DNA of 64,000 nt from Helicoverpa zea (Eukaryota; Arthropoda; Insecta; Lepidoptera; Noctuidae): positions 13,392,001 through 13,456,000 of the forward strand of contig NC_061482.1 of the NCBI RefSeq assembly GCF_022581195.2. The letters run 5' to 3'. Under the pieces are notes generated by a model that was given only the letters and a program-made list of their open reading frames with translations, had not been told where the DNA came from and did no database searches. Positions 20,898-34,266 of this stretch are shown here, piece after piece. Both the position numbers and the translations under genes were made by a program. The stretch's first letter is position 1; every line of letters begins with the position of its first letter.

Positions 20898-22275
20898 TCT
20901 ACCCTAGAGTTGCCAGTCGTTCTACGTATGGTTGTCACAAAGAATCGCCCAGAAGCTTCCTTAAGAGTAACTGGCTGTCAGAGAGGCGCGCGCGCTGCCT
21001 TGAGTTATGCTGTTTTAATTAAAACAATAAATAAACCGCAGCTGGGCGGTTGGGTGGTCCCTTCGGATGCCTCTTTTAAAAATTCCAACTTTTATCAGTA
21101 CGGAGAATATCTTTTTACACGTAAAACTGTTTCCTTATATATGGGGACGGCTGAATGACCGAGCTTCGTTTGCGTTTAAAAGGTCTTTATTGCTGAGCCA
21201 GTATATTAATCAATAAGTCCGACTGTCAGCTCTGTGGCAGTGCCGCTGTTACAGTTCAGGCTTCTGTGTTAATTAAGTAGTATATTTTATTTAAAACAAA
21301 CGGGCTAACTTCTAGTAACTGGTCACCGCTGTCTTTTGACACCTGTTGTATGCTCGAGTAATGAAGATAACGCCATCACTTAAGATATAAACTGATAGAT
21401 AGAGAGGTATAGCTCATGTGTTTTACATGTAATTGTGTTATCCTAAAAATAAATATGGTAATATCAATCTTCTCTGAACTCCATCTGAAAAATATTTCGC
21501 AAAAAATCATGTTACGAGCTTCGCAAGGTGGTAGAGAGCTGAAAATCCAGAACCCTGTTGCCTACGTAAGTAGAATGTGGCTTTAACTAGACCATTCAAG
21601 AATAAAAAAAGAAAAGATATCGCAACGTCACACGTCACATAGGTAAGTATATATTGTTCAGATTTTTTTCTGTGTGTCCTATTGCAATGAGAGCACTGTG
21701 CTAATAGTCAGTTTTTGCGTTCTCATTAGAAGTATCATCCAAATGAAAACTTCTTCCAATTAGAAAAGGGAAACCGGCGCAACACAATCGTCAAATACAT
21801 TTTCCCTTCTGAAATTAGCAATTTGACCCCTCGTGCGTAGTATTTAGTTAGTGCATTTGGACTACGTAACGTGACTTATACCATACAAAAAAAAAAGTTA
21901 CAATGACGTACCTCTGAACAGCAATCCAAACGTAATTCGTGAGCTGATTGCATGCTATCATTACACAATTGGCAAATAGAAGATTGCTTACATCGTATTA
22001 TAAATTATCATCAGCTAATCTAACGAATCATGACTGCTACACGTATTACAATAAAGATCTACATACACATCTATTTGTTAAAACGGGTGTTCAAAATCGG
22101 TAGCTTGTTCAAACAAAGGGTCGCACTGTGAATACGTGTTTGTTGATACAACATTAATAGTGTTTGCACTAAAGATTGACTTTTAGTTGAACATGGATTA
22201 AGTGCAGTTTGGACCCATATCTCGAAGTACACCTGCTACTTTATGCAAATGTGTACATGCATAAAATTAAGCTTC
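20898..22275. other. Noncoding DNA, no gene seen
   Basis: This is AT-rich with a GC-balanced patch at 20940-21080 (AGAGGCGCGCGCGCTGCC). Two overlapping short frames there (20816-21022 and 20910-21158) show no recognisable domain. Confidence 0.55.
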
Positions 22276-23649
22276 TCATTCTTGATGGGGTATAACAATT
22301 AGTTCCAACGTTTTAGAACTATCTGCGATCACGATTGGCATATAAACAGCTGTTGGGAATTGCATTCCAATTTCAGAGGTATGTAGAGTAATCTGGAATG
22401 TTGTTTTTGCATAGAATGTCAGCAGCTCGACATCGTTGAATTTAATGGAGCGACCAGGAGCGACTTTGTAATTTATGGGCAAGTATTTTTATTTAATCGA
22501 TGATTGCTATCGTATGTCTGAAATAAAGCCTTGTAAGGATATTATAAATAGGTCTCATCTTCGCAATAACCAGCAAAGAATGATCAAAATAAGTTAAACC
22601 AACCAAAGGCAACAAGCCGATAGCCATTCGATATATTCACGTACAACTATTATACCTTCGTATAGCAAGATGTGACTCCATGATGATTTCTACAGGAGCC
22701 TGCGCTGCAAAAACTGGTCCTGCTGTCTGCGACTTCCATTCAAGGGGGACAGAGACACCACCATACGCATTTCAACAAATACGATAAGGACGAAAATAGA
22801 ACCGCATAACGGGATTCGTTTTCGGGTTCTCGGCATTGTTTTTGAGTTCTGAGAAAAGCAACTGGTCTTATACATAAGTATATAATGTATCAAAAGTACA
22901 TAGGTGAGTGCACTGGAAAAGTTTCTTACCACCGGTAGTTTCAGAATTTTTAACGAATGCGTACTCCAAAAAGGATGCGGCGTTTTCGAGGTTAAAAAGT
23001 GCATAAAAACTTTACTTTGAACGTAGGAATGAACACGTAAATGCATAGCGGAGTGTTTGCTTTGAAACGGTAGTGGTATAAACCAAAAATATTCCTGAAG
23101 CACTTTGATAAAGTCACGATATTTTTTTCATATAGTTTGTAACAGCAAATATCATATGTGACGATCGTTAGGTTTATTGCTTCTTTGATATACGTATACA
23201 TCGGAAACCAATAGTTTCGGGGGTTTACACATGACATACGAAGAGGCAACAGCATTTTTTCAACAAAAGTCATAATCACAGTTTGATGGGAACTTCAGCG
23301 CCATCATGAAAGATATAATAAGGCTCCATTGATATATCATAGCCAAGGGAGATTAGTGATGAACACAGCTGATGCATGGCGTAATGTGTAATGCATGGCG
23401 TAAACGCCCTTATGATTTCCAAACCACAAACGGGAGTTCCTACACGATGATTAAGTAACTAGGATCGAGATTTTGGACACCATTGACTAAAGGAAAACAT
23501 GATGAGTAATGACACCTTCGATGACTATCCTTAAGATTTTGCATAGGTAACTCATTTACGAGAAGGAGATACCAATTGGAAATTCCAGGCCTGGAATTCC
23601 AGTCAAACCTTGAAATGACACGAACTTGTATAAAATCTGTGTTCTTCAT
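22276..23649 (-). pseudogene. Decayed minus-strand coding trace, origin unknown
   Basis: Four minus-strand open stretches (22276-22482, 22690-23103, 22992-23279, 23440-23649) lie end to end in shifting frames, with none on the plus strand. Between them a minus-strand reading stays protein-like across stops and shifts, with pieces such as IQVRVISRFDWNSRP, ENAASFLEYAFVKNSE, NPVMRFYFRPYR and TAVYMPIVIADSSKTLELIV. This looks like a formerly coding region with several frameshifts and nonsense changes. I do not recognise the family. An old transposable element, an endogenous viral fragment or a dead host gene are all possible. The nearby hAT MITE lies just upstream of its 5' end on the minus strand. 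Confidence 0.4.
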
Positions 23650-23672
23650 GAAATAACATTTTCAGGTCCACA

Positions 23673-23961
23673 TAGGGCTGCCATCTGGAATTTCGCAAAA
23701 CCCGGACAAACATTAAAAAAACCCGGACATTTGGCGTAAATTGCATTTTTTCCCCGAACGAGTACGATTTATTTTAAACAAAATAGTACCTAATTTGTAA
23801 TCCATTTACTATTAACATATACTTAAATTCAATAATGTGCTTCCTTACATGAAAAGTGTCCGGGTTTTCCCCGGACACTTCTTGAAACCCCGCCCGGACG
23901 GCCCCCGGACGGCCTCCAAACGAGGACAAATCCGGGGAAACCCGGACGGATGGCAGCCCTA
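23673..23961. mobile_element. 289-bp non-autonomous hAT-type MITE with 8-bp target duplication
   Basis: The ends TAGGGCTGCCATC (23673-23685) and GATGGCAGCCCTA (23949-23961) are perfect inverted repeats. They are flanked by the direct repeat GGTCCACA at 23665-23672 and 23962-23969. The 8-bp duplication and the TAGGG tip are typical of the hAT superfamily. The interior contains repeated CCCGGAC motifs and the hairpin AAGTGTCCGGG/CCCGGACACTT at 23854-23880. There is no coding capacity, and the minus-strand frame at 23774-23992 is a by-product. Confidence 0.92.
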
Positions 23962-23969
23962 GGTCCACA

Positions 23970-26900
23970 CATTTATCTGAAACTGCATGCACGGAGGTAC
24001 AGACATAAAAATGGCATGAAAAAAACTGTACGACTTAAAAATAAAAGTGAAATATTTAACAAAACAATGTATGGAGCGATAACAATACATGATACAAATG
24101 TTCACAATTACTTTGTTAATGGTGACAGGTTTTTAACATTTTATCAAAGGCAATGAACTGAAGGGATAATAACTGCGTGCGTGGTGAAAAACATAAAAAA
24201 TATACCGCGAAATATGAATACCAGTGATATGGTGTGATCATCCCCTGGTTCCTAGTACCCAGTGAGTACCTAACAATACATTATTTTATTTCATAGCTTG
24301 TTTCTAGTAAGGCAGCTTAGCGACGCGTCTTCGGCTGATGGTAATGAAAATCAAAACCGAAATTCAATCATATTTGAGGTTTATTAACAACAAACTGTAG
24401 TTCATAAAGATTGAATTATGTAATATATAGCAATGATACTCCATAAACGCTATAATGAATAATGTACAAATATAACAATGATATCGCTATAATTGTTCAT
24501 AAGCCCCTTGTTAAAAAGAAGGTCCAGTATCATCATTTACAGAGTTCAACAACAGATTAACGATTAACGGTTTTCTATAACCCATCTCTCTACTCATTAT
24601 CTCCATATAAGCAAATTATGAAACATATCAATCTTTAACCGTAAAACAAAGGAGAGTTAGGTTATAGAGGAAGAAATCCATATTCACCCAAACAAACTCT
24701 TCAGCTGTACAACAGTATAGATAACCTTAATTATTATTATTAAAAATAAGCGACACATTTAAATACAAACACACTAATCCTGTAAGAAAGACGCTGTGGC
24801 CTCATTTAGACAGTTTTTGTGACTCTCAATAAATCATGAGCGCGGGTAATGTGGCGTGCAATTTTAAGTTTTCGGGTGTCACACATTTGGTACAGTCATG
24901 TTCAACGTGTGTAAGAAACTTTATGATGTTTAATGTCTTTTTTGTTTGTAATATTCGTCTTGGATAGATGTTAAGCTCATACTTTTGATTGTGACTTAGA
25001 TTTTATGCATGATATGAGTATGAGTAGTAAGACAAATGTTATCGTGCCGTTTAATATGTTAAAATGATTTGATGTTAGAGAACTTCAACGAAATATTAAT
25101 AACCTAGTACATTATGTTTAAAATTTTAATTACATTAAACAATTTATTAAGTAAGTATGTTTAATGGAGATCATACATCAATTGGATTACACTGTCATAT
25201 CACAGGATACTATATAAGTACCATAAATATGTAATACGATATTAAACGAGCAGTATTAATATTTCTGATTTAATATTTAAATTATAATTATTAATAAAAA
25301 AATCTAAAAATGCTCAAGAGATTCAATAGGGAAATAACGACATCCAATTTGTTTAACTATGCCAATTTAAGAAAAACTTTTTGAACGAGTCTTCTGAGAC
25401 GACCCCAAGAATTAAAAAGATGGGTATTAAAAACGGGAGCATTATATGAATCTAGGTTAAGAAATGTGATCGTCATTTTCAGATATTTTTATGTTTGAGA
25501 ATTATTTGGATCTTAAAGTAATGGCCATTAGTAAGGTAATATCTGTACTTGGTGGGTCGCTTATAGTCATTTAGTTATCCGATCTTAGCTTCAAGTTTAC
25601 CCGTAGGTTGAGATACAGTGAGAGTCCGAGCTTCAAGTTTTTTAATAGATGTTATACTTACACTTATAGGAACATAGGTGATTGCAATTTGTAAAATACA
25701 AGTTGAATTTTAGATTTTGATTCTGATGGCAGATGTGCCAATGGGTAACTAATTGTGAGCATGAGTGTGAGCAACTTCCACATATTAACTTCATCGTTAA
25801 CTTTACAAAACTTTTTTAGTCATTAAAATATTATTAAACGTTCATCACACATACAACTTTATCTTGTAAAAATTATAATTAATATTTCGTTAGTAACTAT
25901 GTGTATCTCAAACACACCACACCTTCTGCAGCAGTCGGTAAAAGACCTCCGGCTCAGCCACACCGCAAGCTAGTTTTTGCGTCCGTCTCGGTCCATTTGG
26001 GCCCGGAAGGGAAGTCAGATGTTACCATTAGGTACGACCTATTTTCTGCACCACGTTTTTGTTGCAGGCGCCTTCGCTTAAGCTTCGAACTACGCCCTGT
26101 CGACGGTTGCTTTGATCACATGAAAAAAAGATAACCTTATTTCGTGAATATAATTTTATATTAACGAGAAACCAATTAACTTGTTTACAATGTTGGGCGA
26201 CTTTAAGCTTGAGTACTTAATGAAATATTCATTGAAAAATTGCTCAAAGAAAATTAAGATAATCATCTTTTAGTACAAGCTTAACGGTCGATTAGTTTTA
26301 TTATAATCAGAAAAAAACGTTTAATAATGTTACAAGGTATTAAAAACTACCCTTGGAAAAGGGTGCTGTAGACGCTAAAGTATTTCTTTAAAGAATGTGT
26401 CTTTCCTTAAAATACACGAAAATCACTCACGATCGTCAATTTAGATTAGCTCCATTGTTTCATCACAGATATGACATCTGAAATATTACAGGCCAAAACG
26501 TAGCTCAGAAAAACAAATGACGTTGCAAAATGATCTTTATTTACATGAAATAAAGATCAACGATGTTGAATGTAACGGTAAATGATATGTCATTATTGAT
26601 TGTTTTCCGATTCATTGAGGAGTGAGGTAGATGGCGCTGTGTGACAAAAAATATGAATGCTCATTGGGTCGACGACGATCGTTATCTAATAAGTGTTAGG
26701 AAATGTCTCGACAGAATATGATTACATTTCTTTTTCGGGAACTGTCATCGTTTGTAGTTCCTCTGTCAGTTTAAAGTGGGCGGTAGAATTTTGTACAACG
26801 TGACATTTTTAGACACAGTATTTTCTCAAATAGAAGCCTACTTTAAGTAGATAGGTAAGGTACGGGAAGTATAGTCATTGAGCTCATCCTGTACTCCTAC

Positions 26901-27545
26901 GCAATGGTACATTTTTTTAAAAGTAGGATGAAAATGGAGAGACTTGATTAGCTGTAGGTGTTCTCTGTCCAAGTTTTTAAGAAATAAATAATATGCCTTT
27001 TCTACTGTAATAGATGAACAAAGCTATTCTAAAGCATTATTTTAAAATAAAATCACACGAACTGAACGCAAAGTTTACTTGACACCCTGAGGTCTCTATT
27101 GAAATAATTAAACAATGACGGATCTGAAGTAAACGTTCATGTTTAAAGTTATATTTTTCCCAAATACCCACAATGTTGAAACAATGTCGCAACAGATTTA
27201 TTTATTGGAAACATCGATAAAATCTTAAAATCATAATATTTTGGATCGGGGCTGGCTGGTGACAGAGCGTCGCGCGCGCAATGAATCATACATAATTGAT
27301 CGTCCAACGAGATCGCTCCAATGACGTTGTCATCTCGAACACGGCTTTTTGTCACTTTCGTGTTACTTTTTTCTTTTTTTTTGTGGTGACCATTTCGTCG
27401 CTCCATTCGGTCCGATAAATGGATGGTGTGGTGATAATTCCTGTGTTCCTTTTGTTGGACTTAAATGTTTTTGGAATGATTGTACAAAATTGTACATGAG
27501 TAAATATTTTTGCATGTAAGTCTGAATACTTTTTCTGTTCGTACA
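23970..27545. other. Gene-free AT-rich stretch
   Basis: I see no credible gene. A GC-balanced patch lies at 25915-26130, where a 77-codon plus-strand frame (KRPPAQPHRKLVFASV...) is unsupported by splice sites or a known domain. A small perfect hairpin GATCTTTATTT-ACATG-AAATAAAGATC lies at 26532-26558. Confidence 0.55.
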
Positions 27546-27747
27546 TCATCATCTCTCGAGCCTTTTCCCAACCATGTTGGGGTCGGCTTCCAGACTAACC
27601 GGATGCAGCTGAGTAACAGTATTTTACAAAGAGCGACTGCCTATCTGACCTCCTCAACTCAGTTACCCGGGCCACCAAATACCTTGGTAAGACTGGTGTC
27701 AGTCTGACTGGCTTCTGACGACCCGTACCGACTGCTAAGGATGTTAC
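27546..27747 (-). mobile_element. 5'-truncated SINE, minus orientation
   Basis: The plus strand shows the complement of the SINE tail: 'GTTGGGGTCGGCTTCCAGAC', then 'GAGCGACTGCCTATCTGACC' and 'TCAACTCAGTTACCCGGGCC'. Only the 3' half of the 4632-5024 family is present. It lacks the tRNA-like head. Confidence 0.87.
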
Positions 27748-29424
27748 ATGTAATGTATGACTGTACAAAACAGTCATACAAAAAAACAACATTCGACTTC
27801 TCTTACTACCACTTCAGAACTGATACTTACTCTCACATTACAAAAAGTCCCACATATACCTACCTACTTAATGATGTCATCTCCCCCATCCCCCGTTTTC
27901 CCTAACTCAGCGTGAAAGTTGCGAGTAGGTACATATAAATGGATGGGAAACTGACGTCAGTCGATGGTGCGAGCCAGTTGTACGGGTGTTATAGTAACTT
28001 ATCGATGGGGCCTCGTAAACACGTTACCCCACACTGTAACGTTGCTAGGTTTCAATGGATCTGGGGCGCAATTTGGGAATATACGGCTCTATAATTGGGG
28101 CGTTTTCGCCGACGGCGAATCCTCGAACCTTTTATATTTCGAATGGGCTTATAAAAGCTCTTTCGAAACGTCGAGTTAGGTGCACAGTTCCAAATATGGG
28201 TCGCATCAACAAAAATGGGCAAAAAACTTCATAAGATACGATAAGTCGAACCTAAGGTCTAGCCAATTTTAGTGTGATATTTTAGCGTTTACTGAATTGT
28301 TAGAAATTAATATAGCTAGAGTCAATCCTTGTAAGTTCCTAGACACAAATCTTTCTAACTCCATGACTGTTGGTCTATAGGTCACGAGCGACATTTGATT
28401 CTGATCTCTCTCTGTCCTCTGTGATCTGTGTTTGTGACAGATTGCTATCCCACCAGACTATGACAGTAAGGAAATAGAGATTGCCCCTGTGTCCACGCAA
28501 ATACTATAACAATGACATCGAAGGCAAAAAAAAGATTTTTAATACCACAATAGTCAATACCGAATTTCATTAAAATTGCAAAATAACTCCGGGAACGTTA
28601 CACTCAATCCTCCCGTATATTTCAATTCAACATCCACCGCAAGACGTATCACAGCACTCCACTCCACAATGGCATTTATCACGATGGCTCTAAAGCTCAT
28701 TTTCTAATATCATTAAAGACAATGGTTTTGCCATGCCACGTGGCTCGGCCTAGTGCCCTCTCCCGCCCCATTGTTAGGGTCAAAAAACAAACCTAAACCC
28801 ACGTATCGCCCTTTTTAGGGGTCCGCAGTGGTATAAAAAACTTTTTGTAGTTTCGCCGAGTTCTTTTGTATCTTTTGTTATAAATTGGTCGGCGGGATGT
28901 GAAGGTTCAAAGAGGCTATTTTTAGTGTCCAATATTTAGGATGCAGATTTGAAGTAATAGGAAAAAATTTAGAAGCTAAATTTTTAGATTTTACATAGAC
29001 ATAAAAACGACCTCTAATCTTAATAATAGCACTTCTTAGCAGCTAACAATGCAAATGAAATACTATAAGATATATTTTGAAGTACCTTTATTAATTCATT
29101 TTTCACCCCCGTACTACGGGTCCCTATATAATGAACAGACGGACACCCGCTTTACCGGTTACGTTAGAACAAAGGGCACCGTTCTTGGGAAATGGTTTTT
29201 CGAAAGTATTGTTTGGGTATTCATTGTGTATTTTTCCCGTGGCACGAATCATAGTTCATTGTTCAATAGTTTAGGCTGAGAGGCGTCACTTATGAAAAAA
29301 TTGCGAATATTTTTTTTAAATTGTCTTTAAAAATCAGGACTTTCTGACAAAAAGGTTCATGGTCATTTGTGTTCATAAATTATAAGCAAATATTACATCT
29401 CTTGGTACCTATATCCTGCTGTGA
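27748..29424. other. Noncoding DNA with GC-balanced patches
   Basis: The patch at 27900-28180 contains the perfect palindrome ACTGACGTCAGT (27950-27961), which is a full CRE/ATF core. Another patch lies at 28730-28870 (GCCACGTGGC and CTCTCCCGCCCC). Either could be a distal enhancer. Frames at 27964-28179 and 29049-29279 show no known domain. Confidence 0.4.
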
Positions 29425-29552
29425 CTGAACCTCTTCCTCATATTGAGGAAGTCAGTTAGGCAGTCGCTCATTTTTAAACACTGGTACTCTGCATGCGGTT
29501 TAGCTGGAAGCCGACTCCAACATAGTTGGGAAAAGGCTAGGCCAATGATGAC
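29425..29552 (+). mobile_element. 5'-truncated SINE
   Basis: The 3' part of the 4632-5024 family: 'GGAAGTCAGTTAGGCAGTCG', an ACACTGGTACTCTGC segment, and 'GGAAGCCGACTCCAACATAG', ending GATGATGAC-like. Confidence 0.85.
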
Positions 29553-30737
29553 ATCTTTTGTTAAAACAATGAAATATCTCGGCACTCAATTGTATACAAT
29601 GTCGATATGACTTAAGTTGGTCGAAGTACCACTTACAGGCAAAAATAAATACTTTATTGTACTGTAATTAATTCTGTTTACAGGATGAAAGTAGATTGTT
29701 TTTCCTAGAAATTATGCGAGAGCTCTGTTCTTGTGAATAGTTTTACAAGAGGCGTTCGTATGTCGGTGCCTGTGGTTTCCATAGTATTTTTTATACTTTA
29801 TTACTGATGTTATTTCGTACTATACGATGGAAGTAAAATTGCATTAATTCAGCAAATAAAAAAAACGGGAAGGATTAATATTAATAATTAATTATTCAAT
29901 TAATTAATATGAATGTATTTAGTCAATGAACTTCCAAACGCGTCCGATATACTGTTTCTTAATCCGTATGTTATTTGTTTTTCAGTTATTTTCAGGAGCA
30001 AATACAATGCATTATTCAGGACTATAATCACTTCACAATAGTTGCACTAATATAGAAAAAAAGTTGCGTTTGTAGGTGAGGGGTCAAGATATGTAAAAAA
30101 ATGTTCAGCTAGTTTGCTAAGTACTTCATAAAAAACGATTATATCTCCTATTTCATTTCAAAATGACACTTTACTATCGTCAAACGTCGTACTTTTTTAC
30201 TCGAAATCATTCATGTCGACACGACAATTGTACCTTCTTCGTTCGTGCATAGCCGACTGCCTGGAGCCAATTTATATCAATTAATAATTATCAATAAATG
30301 AGTATGGAATGACACCTGCACCCATGCTAGTGAACTAAATAAGATTATCCTTATAAATGGGGTTCTATCGCAGGTGGTTCCATCCCTCTGTATAGCTATT
30401 GTTCAAAAATTCGCTACCGAGTTACTTTCATATTTTTTTGTTACTCTCTGTCTATTAATTTATAAGTACTTAATTGATTATTGTGTAAAGGATTAAGGAA
30501 GGATCATAATTTTTGTAGTATATTTTTTTATATAATCCTTGTTTAGGTAATTGATGGTTCTGAGAATTGATTAAGAGGCAAGTTGTAAATAAGCCGGTGA
30601 TTTTTTGTTGTTTTATTTTGATTTTAATAATTCTCATTGTACTCTACAAGTTTACTGTAGGTAATAATTTTGGATAGCTTTTGGGCTTATTAATACAAAA
30701 AATATCATAAGTAAGTAATTTGATTTCAGTGTAACTA
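29553..30737. other. Noncoding AT-rich DNA
   Basis: No gene or RNA signal is visible. The stretch has AATTAATTAATAT runs around 29880. Confidence 0.6.
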
Positions 30738-31147
30738 TATCGGGTGTGTCGTTCACAATCACATTAAATCATATCGCATATACTTTATGATATTCTATGG
30801 CGAATTGTAAAAAAAATAACCTAATCCATTCAATGGTTTAACCACAGGAGTCATTTTTCGTTTTTATAATTTACAACATCATGTGTAAAGCAGAGATAAA
30901 GTTAGGAGTATCGTATGTTTTGATCAGTTGACAGCTGTCAGTTTTCAAGGGAGAATTTCAGTTGTTTGTAGTGAATGACTTTTATATGGTGTTCTAATTT
31001 TTGCACATTTTTATTCCATTTACTTTGTTTGAAAAAAACATTTTTTTATTTTTATGTATTTTTCTTTTATCTTTGTGTTAATCGACATATATTATCCAGT
31101 ATATTAACGCATTTCATTTAATGTGATTATGAACGACACACCCGATA
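30738..31147. mobile_element. 410-bp MITE with 32-bp inverted ends (TATCGGGTGTGTCGTTCA)
   Basis: The left end at 30738-30769 and right end at 31116-31147 are reverse complements with one mismatch in 32. The tip is TATCGGGTGTGTCGTTCA. Flanking TA on both sides would fit a Tc1/mariner-type TA target, with TCGGG as the true tip. The interior is AT-rich and noncoding. Confidence 0.87.
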
Positions 31148-33971
31148 TAACCCTACCACATAGCATCTAAATCGCATTAGTTATGCAATCGTGCATTCCA
31201 GACAGACTATCGCATGCCTACCAAATTTCAATAAACCAAAAAGGCATTATTATTACGCTCCATAAACAAAACCGCACCAGCAGATTAAAAGATTATACAT
31301 ACAAACCGCGGCACAACACTCGTACAAAACAAACAAACTCGTGTAAATATCAAAAAGTTCGAATAAAAATCCGTTCGAATAAACTCGAACAAATCAGGTA
31401 TGAGCAAATACGGTTGAGGGTTTGGCACGCGGCGGTCACGTGACCCTAAGTCCTCACAGAGCAGGGAATCCGACAGCCTTTGCTAATGACCGTGGCCTCG
31501 TCTCCTGTATCACCCCATGGGGCCCATAATGTACTCGAAAAATGAAGTGAAAACTTTTTGGGTTCGAATAGAAAAGAGTTCGCATAAAATCGCGTGTAAT
31601 CTTTGCTATTGAAGCATTGAAGGGTTGAGTTCTCTGTTTGAATTTTTATTAGATTTAATAGAAACCACAATTTCGATTATTTTATTTATTGCCCTGAGTA
31701 CTCGTAGGTATCTTAAAAAATAATATATAAAGTAGGTACCTATTATAAAAAAAAAATACAATATGCAATTTCAAACGATGAAACATTACAATAGTTGAAA
31801 TTATACTGTGTTTTCTTTCGAAGAATAATGATTTCTTTGCAGAGGTTTTATTTGTGCAGACTGAATAATAAAAAACAATCATGAAAGAAAATTCTTGACT
31901 GTGTACTAAGCAAATAATATACACACCCTGCGTATCAACAATAGGCGTATCTACTTATGTCGAAAATCAAATTCTTTGCTTCGAAAAATTATAACAAGAT
32001 TTCCTTTTTAATTTTCAGATATTTATAGAAAGTACTTTTGTAAAATAAGTATACGTGATAATATGAATGATCAATTATCTAAATAGGTCCCTTCAACAGC
32101 AATTACGAAAATTACGTAAATAGGCATTTCAGATTTGCGAGAGGCACACGCGAGTGCATTCCAAAAAAAAATCTTACACGGGCACTGCGAAAATAGTTTC
32201 ACTACCTATAACTATTATAGTCTTGATATATGAAATTAACCTGTTTTTACTGCATTCTCATATTTTGGAAAAGTAAACGACATCTATCTTCGTTATTTTT
32301 GTTTATTTAATATCTACAGCGTAAGAACGTTAAAAAACTTACTGAAATTCTGATAAAGGAAAATTCTCTGAAGATTTGTTCACGTTGAAGAATTAGAATA
32401 GGTATATGGTAAGTACCTAGTTTTATAAGAAATACTTGAGAAGGAAAATAAACTTAAGTAAAAAGTTCGCATTTCCCGCTCCGCTTACATTGAGACGTGG
32501 AAAAAAGTGAACAATACTCGCCATTTTGTTATGCTAGCGAGAAGATCAAGTTAGACTGGTACCTGCGAATTATGTAATAAAAACCAATATAAGATGAACC
32601 CGCTTTTCTTATTCGTTGTATCTTTACACTAAATATTTTTGTTGTATATTTAGTTGGAATGTAAGTCTGGTTTATTCTTGGATATTATGTAGAAATAGCG
32701 ATGCTTTTATATATTATTATTGTTAAATAACGTAATATTATATAGGTATTTTGAAGCCAATCTCGGTATTGAAACTTAAATACCTACAAAATGGTTAATT
32801 CATGAAGGGCCGCCCACAATATTCCAAATTGCAAACCAATAACAGATTTCTACCAGCTTAACTAAACAAACATTTACCAAACCCGCCATCACAAACGATG
32901 ACCATTAACACCACTATTAACCTCTAAAACCTTTAAATAGCATGTTTATGTTGATCGAATCACATATCACTCGGGATCGACTAATCCCTCGCGATCCGAT
33001 TACTCGACTAAAAAAGGAAAAAAAACTGAAACCACTATAATAGACGCGTGGCGGAAACAATAATGTTAGGCGAATGGTTGGTAATGAAGACGGGAGCGTG
33101 GCGAGCGCGTGCGAGCCCGCCGCGGCCCGTAATGAGAGCACGCGGCCCTTGTTCCGCCGATGCTGTGCGTGCAAATTCCAAATTCGAAATTGAAAAAAAA
33201 AACAACATAGAAAAAAAATGTTTTGTTATCCGATAGGTTTGAGTGCAAAGAGGAATAATAGCGCGCTCAATTACGGGAGGAAAGCGGTGTGAACGAATTT
33301 TGAGCGCTTTGATCCGTATCTGTAGTGGATGGTGGCTAAATAATTTGCTGTGTAACTTGTTTTACACTAGCCCGCGATCGGGGAAGAATAAATACACTGT
33401 ATTTACTTACTATCGCGATAGTACCTACATACAATCGTTTGAAACAAGTAGTCCTGTTTTATTATCTTCTATTGACGCTTTCCGTTATTGTTTTATTATG
33501 TCCTTTAATTCTGTATCTTTAGTTTCGTAAGGAAAATATTTCATGGCTTAATAACAGACTAATAACTTAATTAATTGATGAATTGTGGCACCAATCGTAA
33601 AAATGTACTTGTTCACATGCAGTGGTATCCCGCGGAGAAGTAATTATTTCCTAATAAAGATATAATAATATTAAGCACTTAATTAAAAAAATGAAGAAAC
33701 AAAATTATCAATTTCTTACGCACCATACATTCAAATACTTAACCCTATCACCACACAAGTGATAAATACGCGTCCTCGTGAAAGTCGATTCTTGATTCTG
33801 ATCCGATTCTCAGTCGATTAATCAAAACTCGGTCACCTGCGCTGTCCTCGCTTTAGTCGTGTTCTGTCAAAACTCTTAATCCAAAGGTTTAGGGTATGTG
33901 ATCGATTGTCATTTGCCCTGTGAATTTGTGACGGCGTGGCCACGAAACGAACGATTTCAATTTTATTATAA
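31148..33971. other. Noncoding DNA with one GC-rich patch (33030-33320)
   Basis: It is mostly AT-rich. At 33030-33320 the composition rises (GAGCGTGGCGAGCGCGTGCG, GCCCGCCGCGGCCCG), with a poly(A) run in the middle. This could be a conserved regulatory element. Overlapping frames on both strands there are not convincing. Confidence 0.4.
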
Positions 33972-34159
33972 ACTAGCTTCCGCCAGCGGCTTCGCCCGCG
34001 TGGTGTGTTGATAAAAAGTAGCCTATGTGTTAATCCAGGGTATTACCTATCTACATACCAAATTTCAATCAAATCGGTCCAGTCGTTTTTGCGTGATTGA
34101 ATAACAAACATACATCCATACATTCTCACAAACTTTCACATTTATAATATAAGTAGGAT
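33972..34159 (+). repeat. Lepidopteran interspersed repeat (CTAGCTTCCGCC type)
   Basis: It starts CTAGCTTCCGCCAGCGGCTT, contains AAAAAGTAGCCTATGTGTTA and 'CAAATCGGTCCAGTCGTTTT', and ends TTTATAATATAAGTAGGATT. It is the same family as 20698-20897. Confidence 0.88.
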
Positions 34160-34266
34160 TAATTTTTGTTAGTCCTTTTTCTTGTCACAATAAAACTCTT
34201 TCCTCCTCTTGGAATTGTAGAAAAAGATTTCGCGTGTTCTAGTATTTTATTAAAATTCTCACTTAT

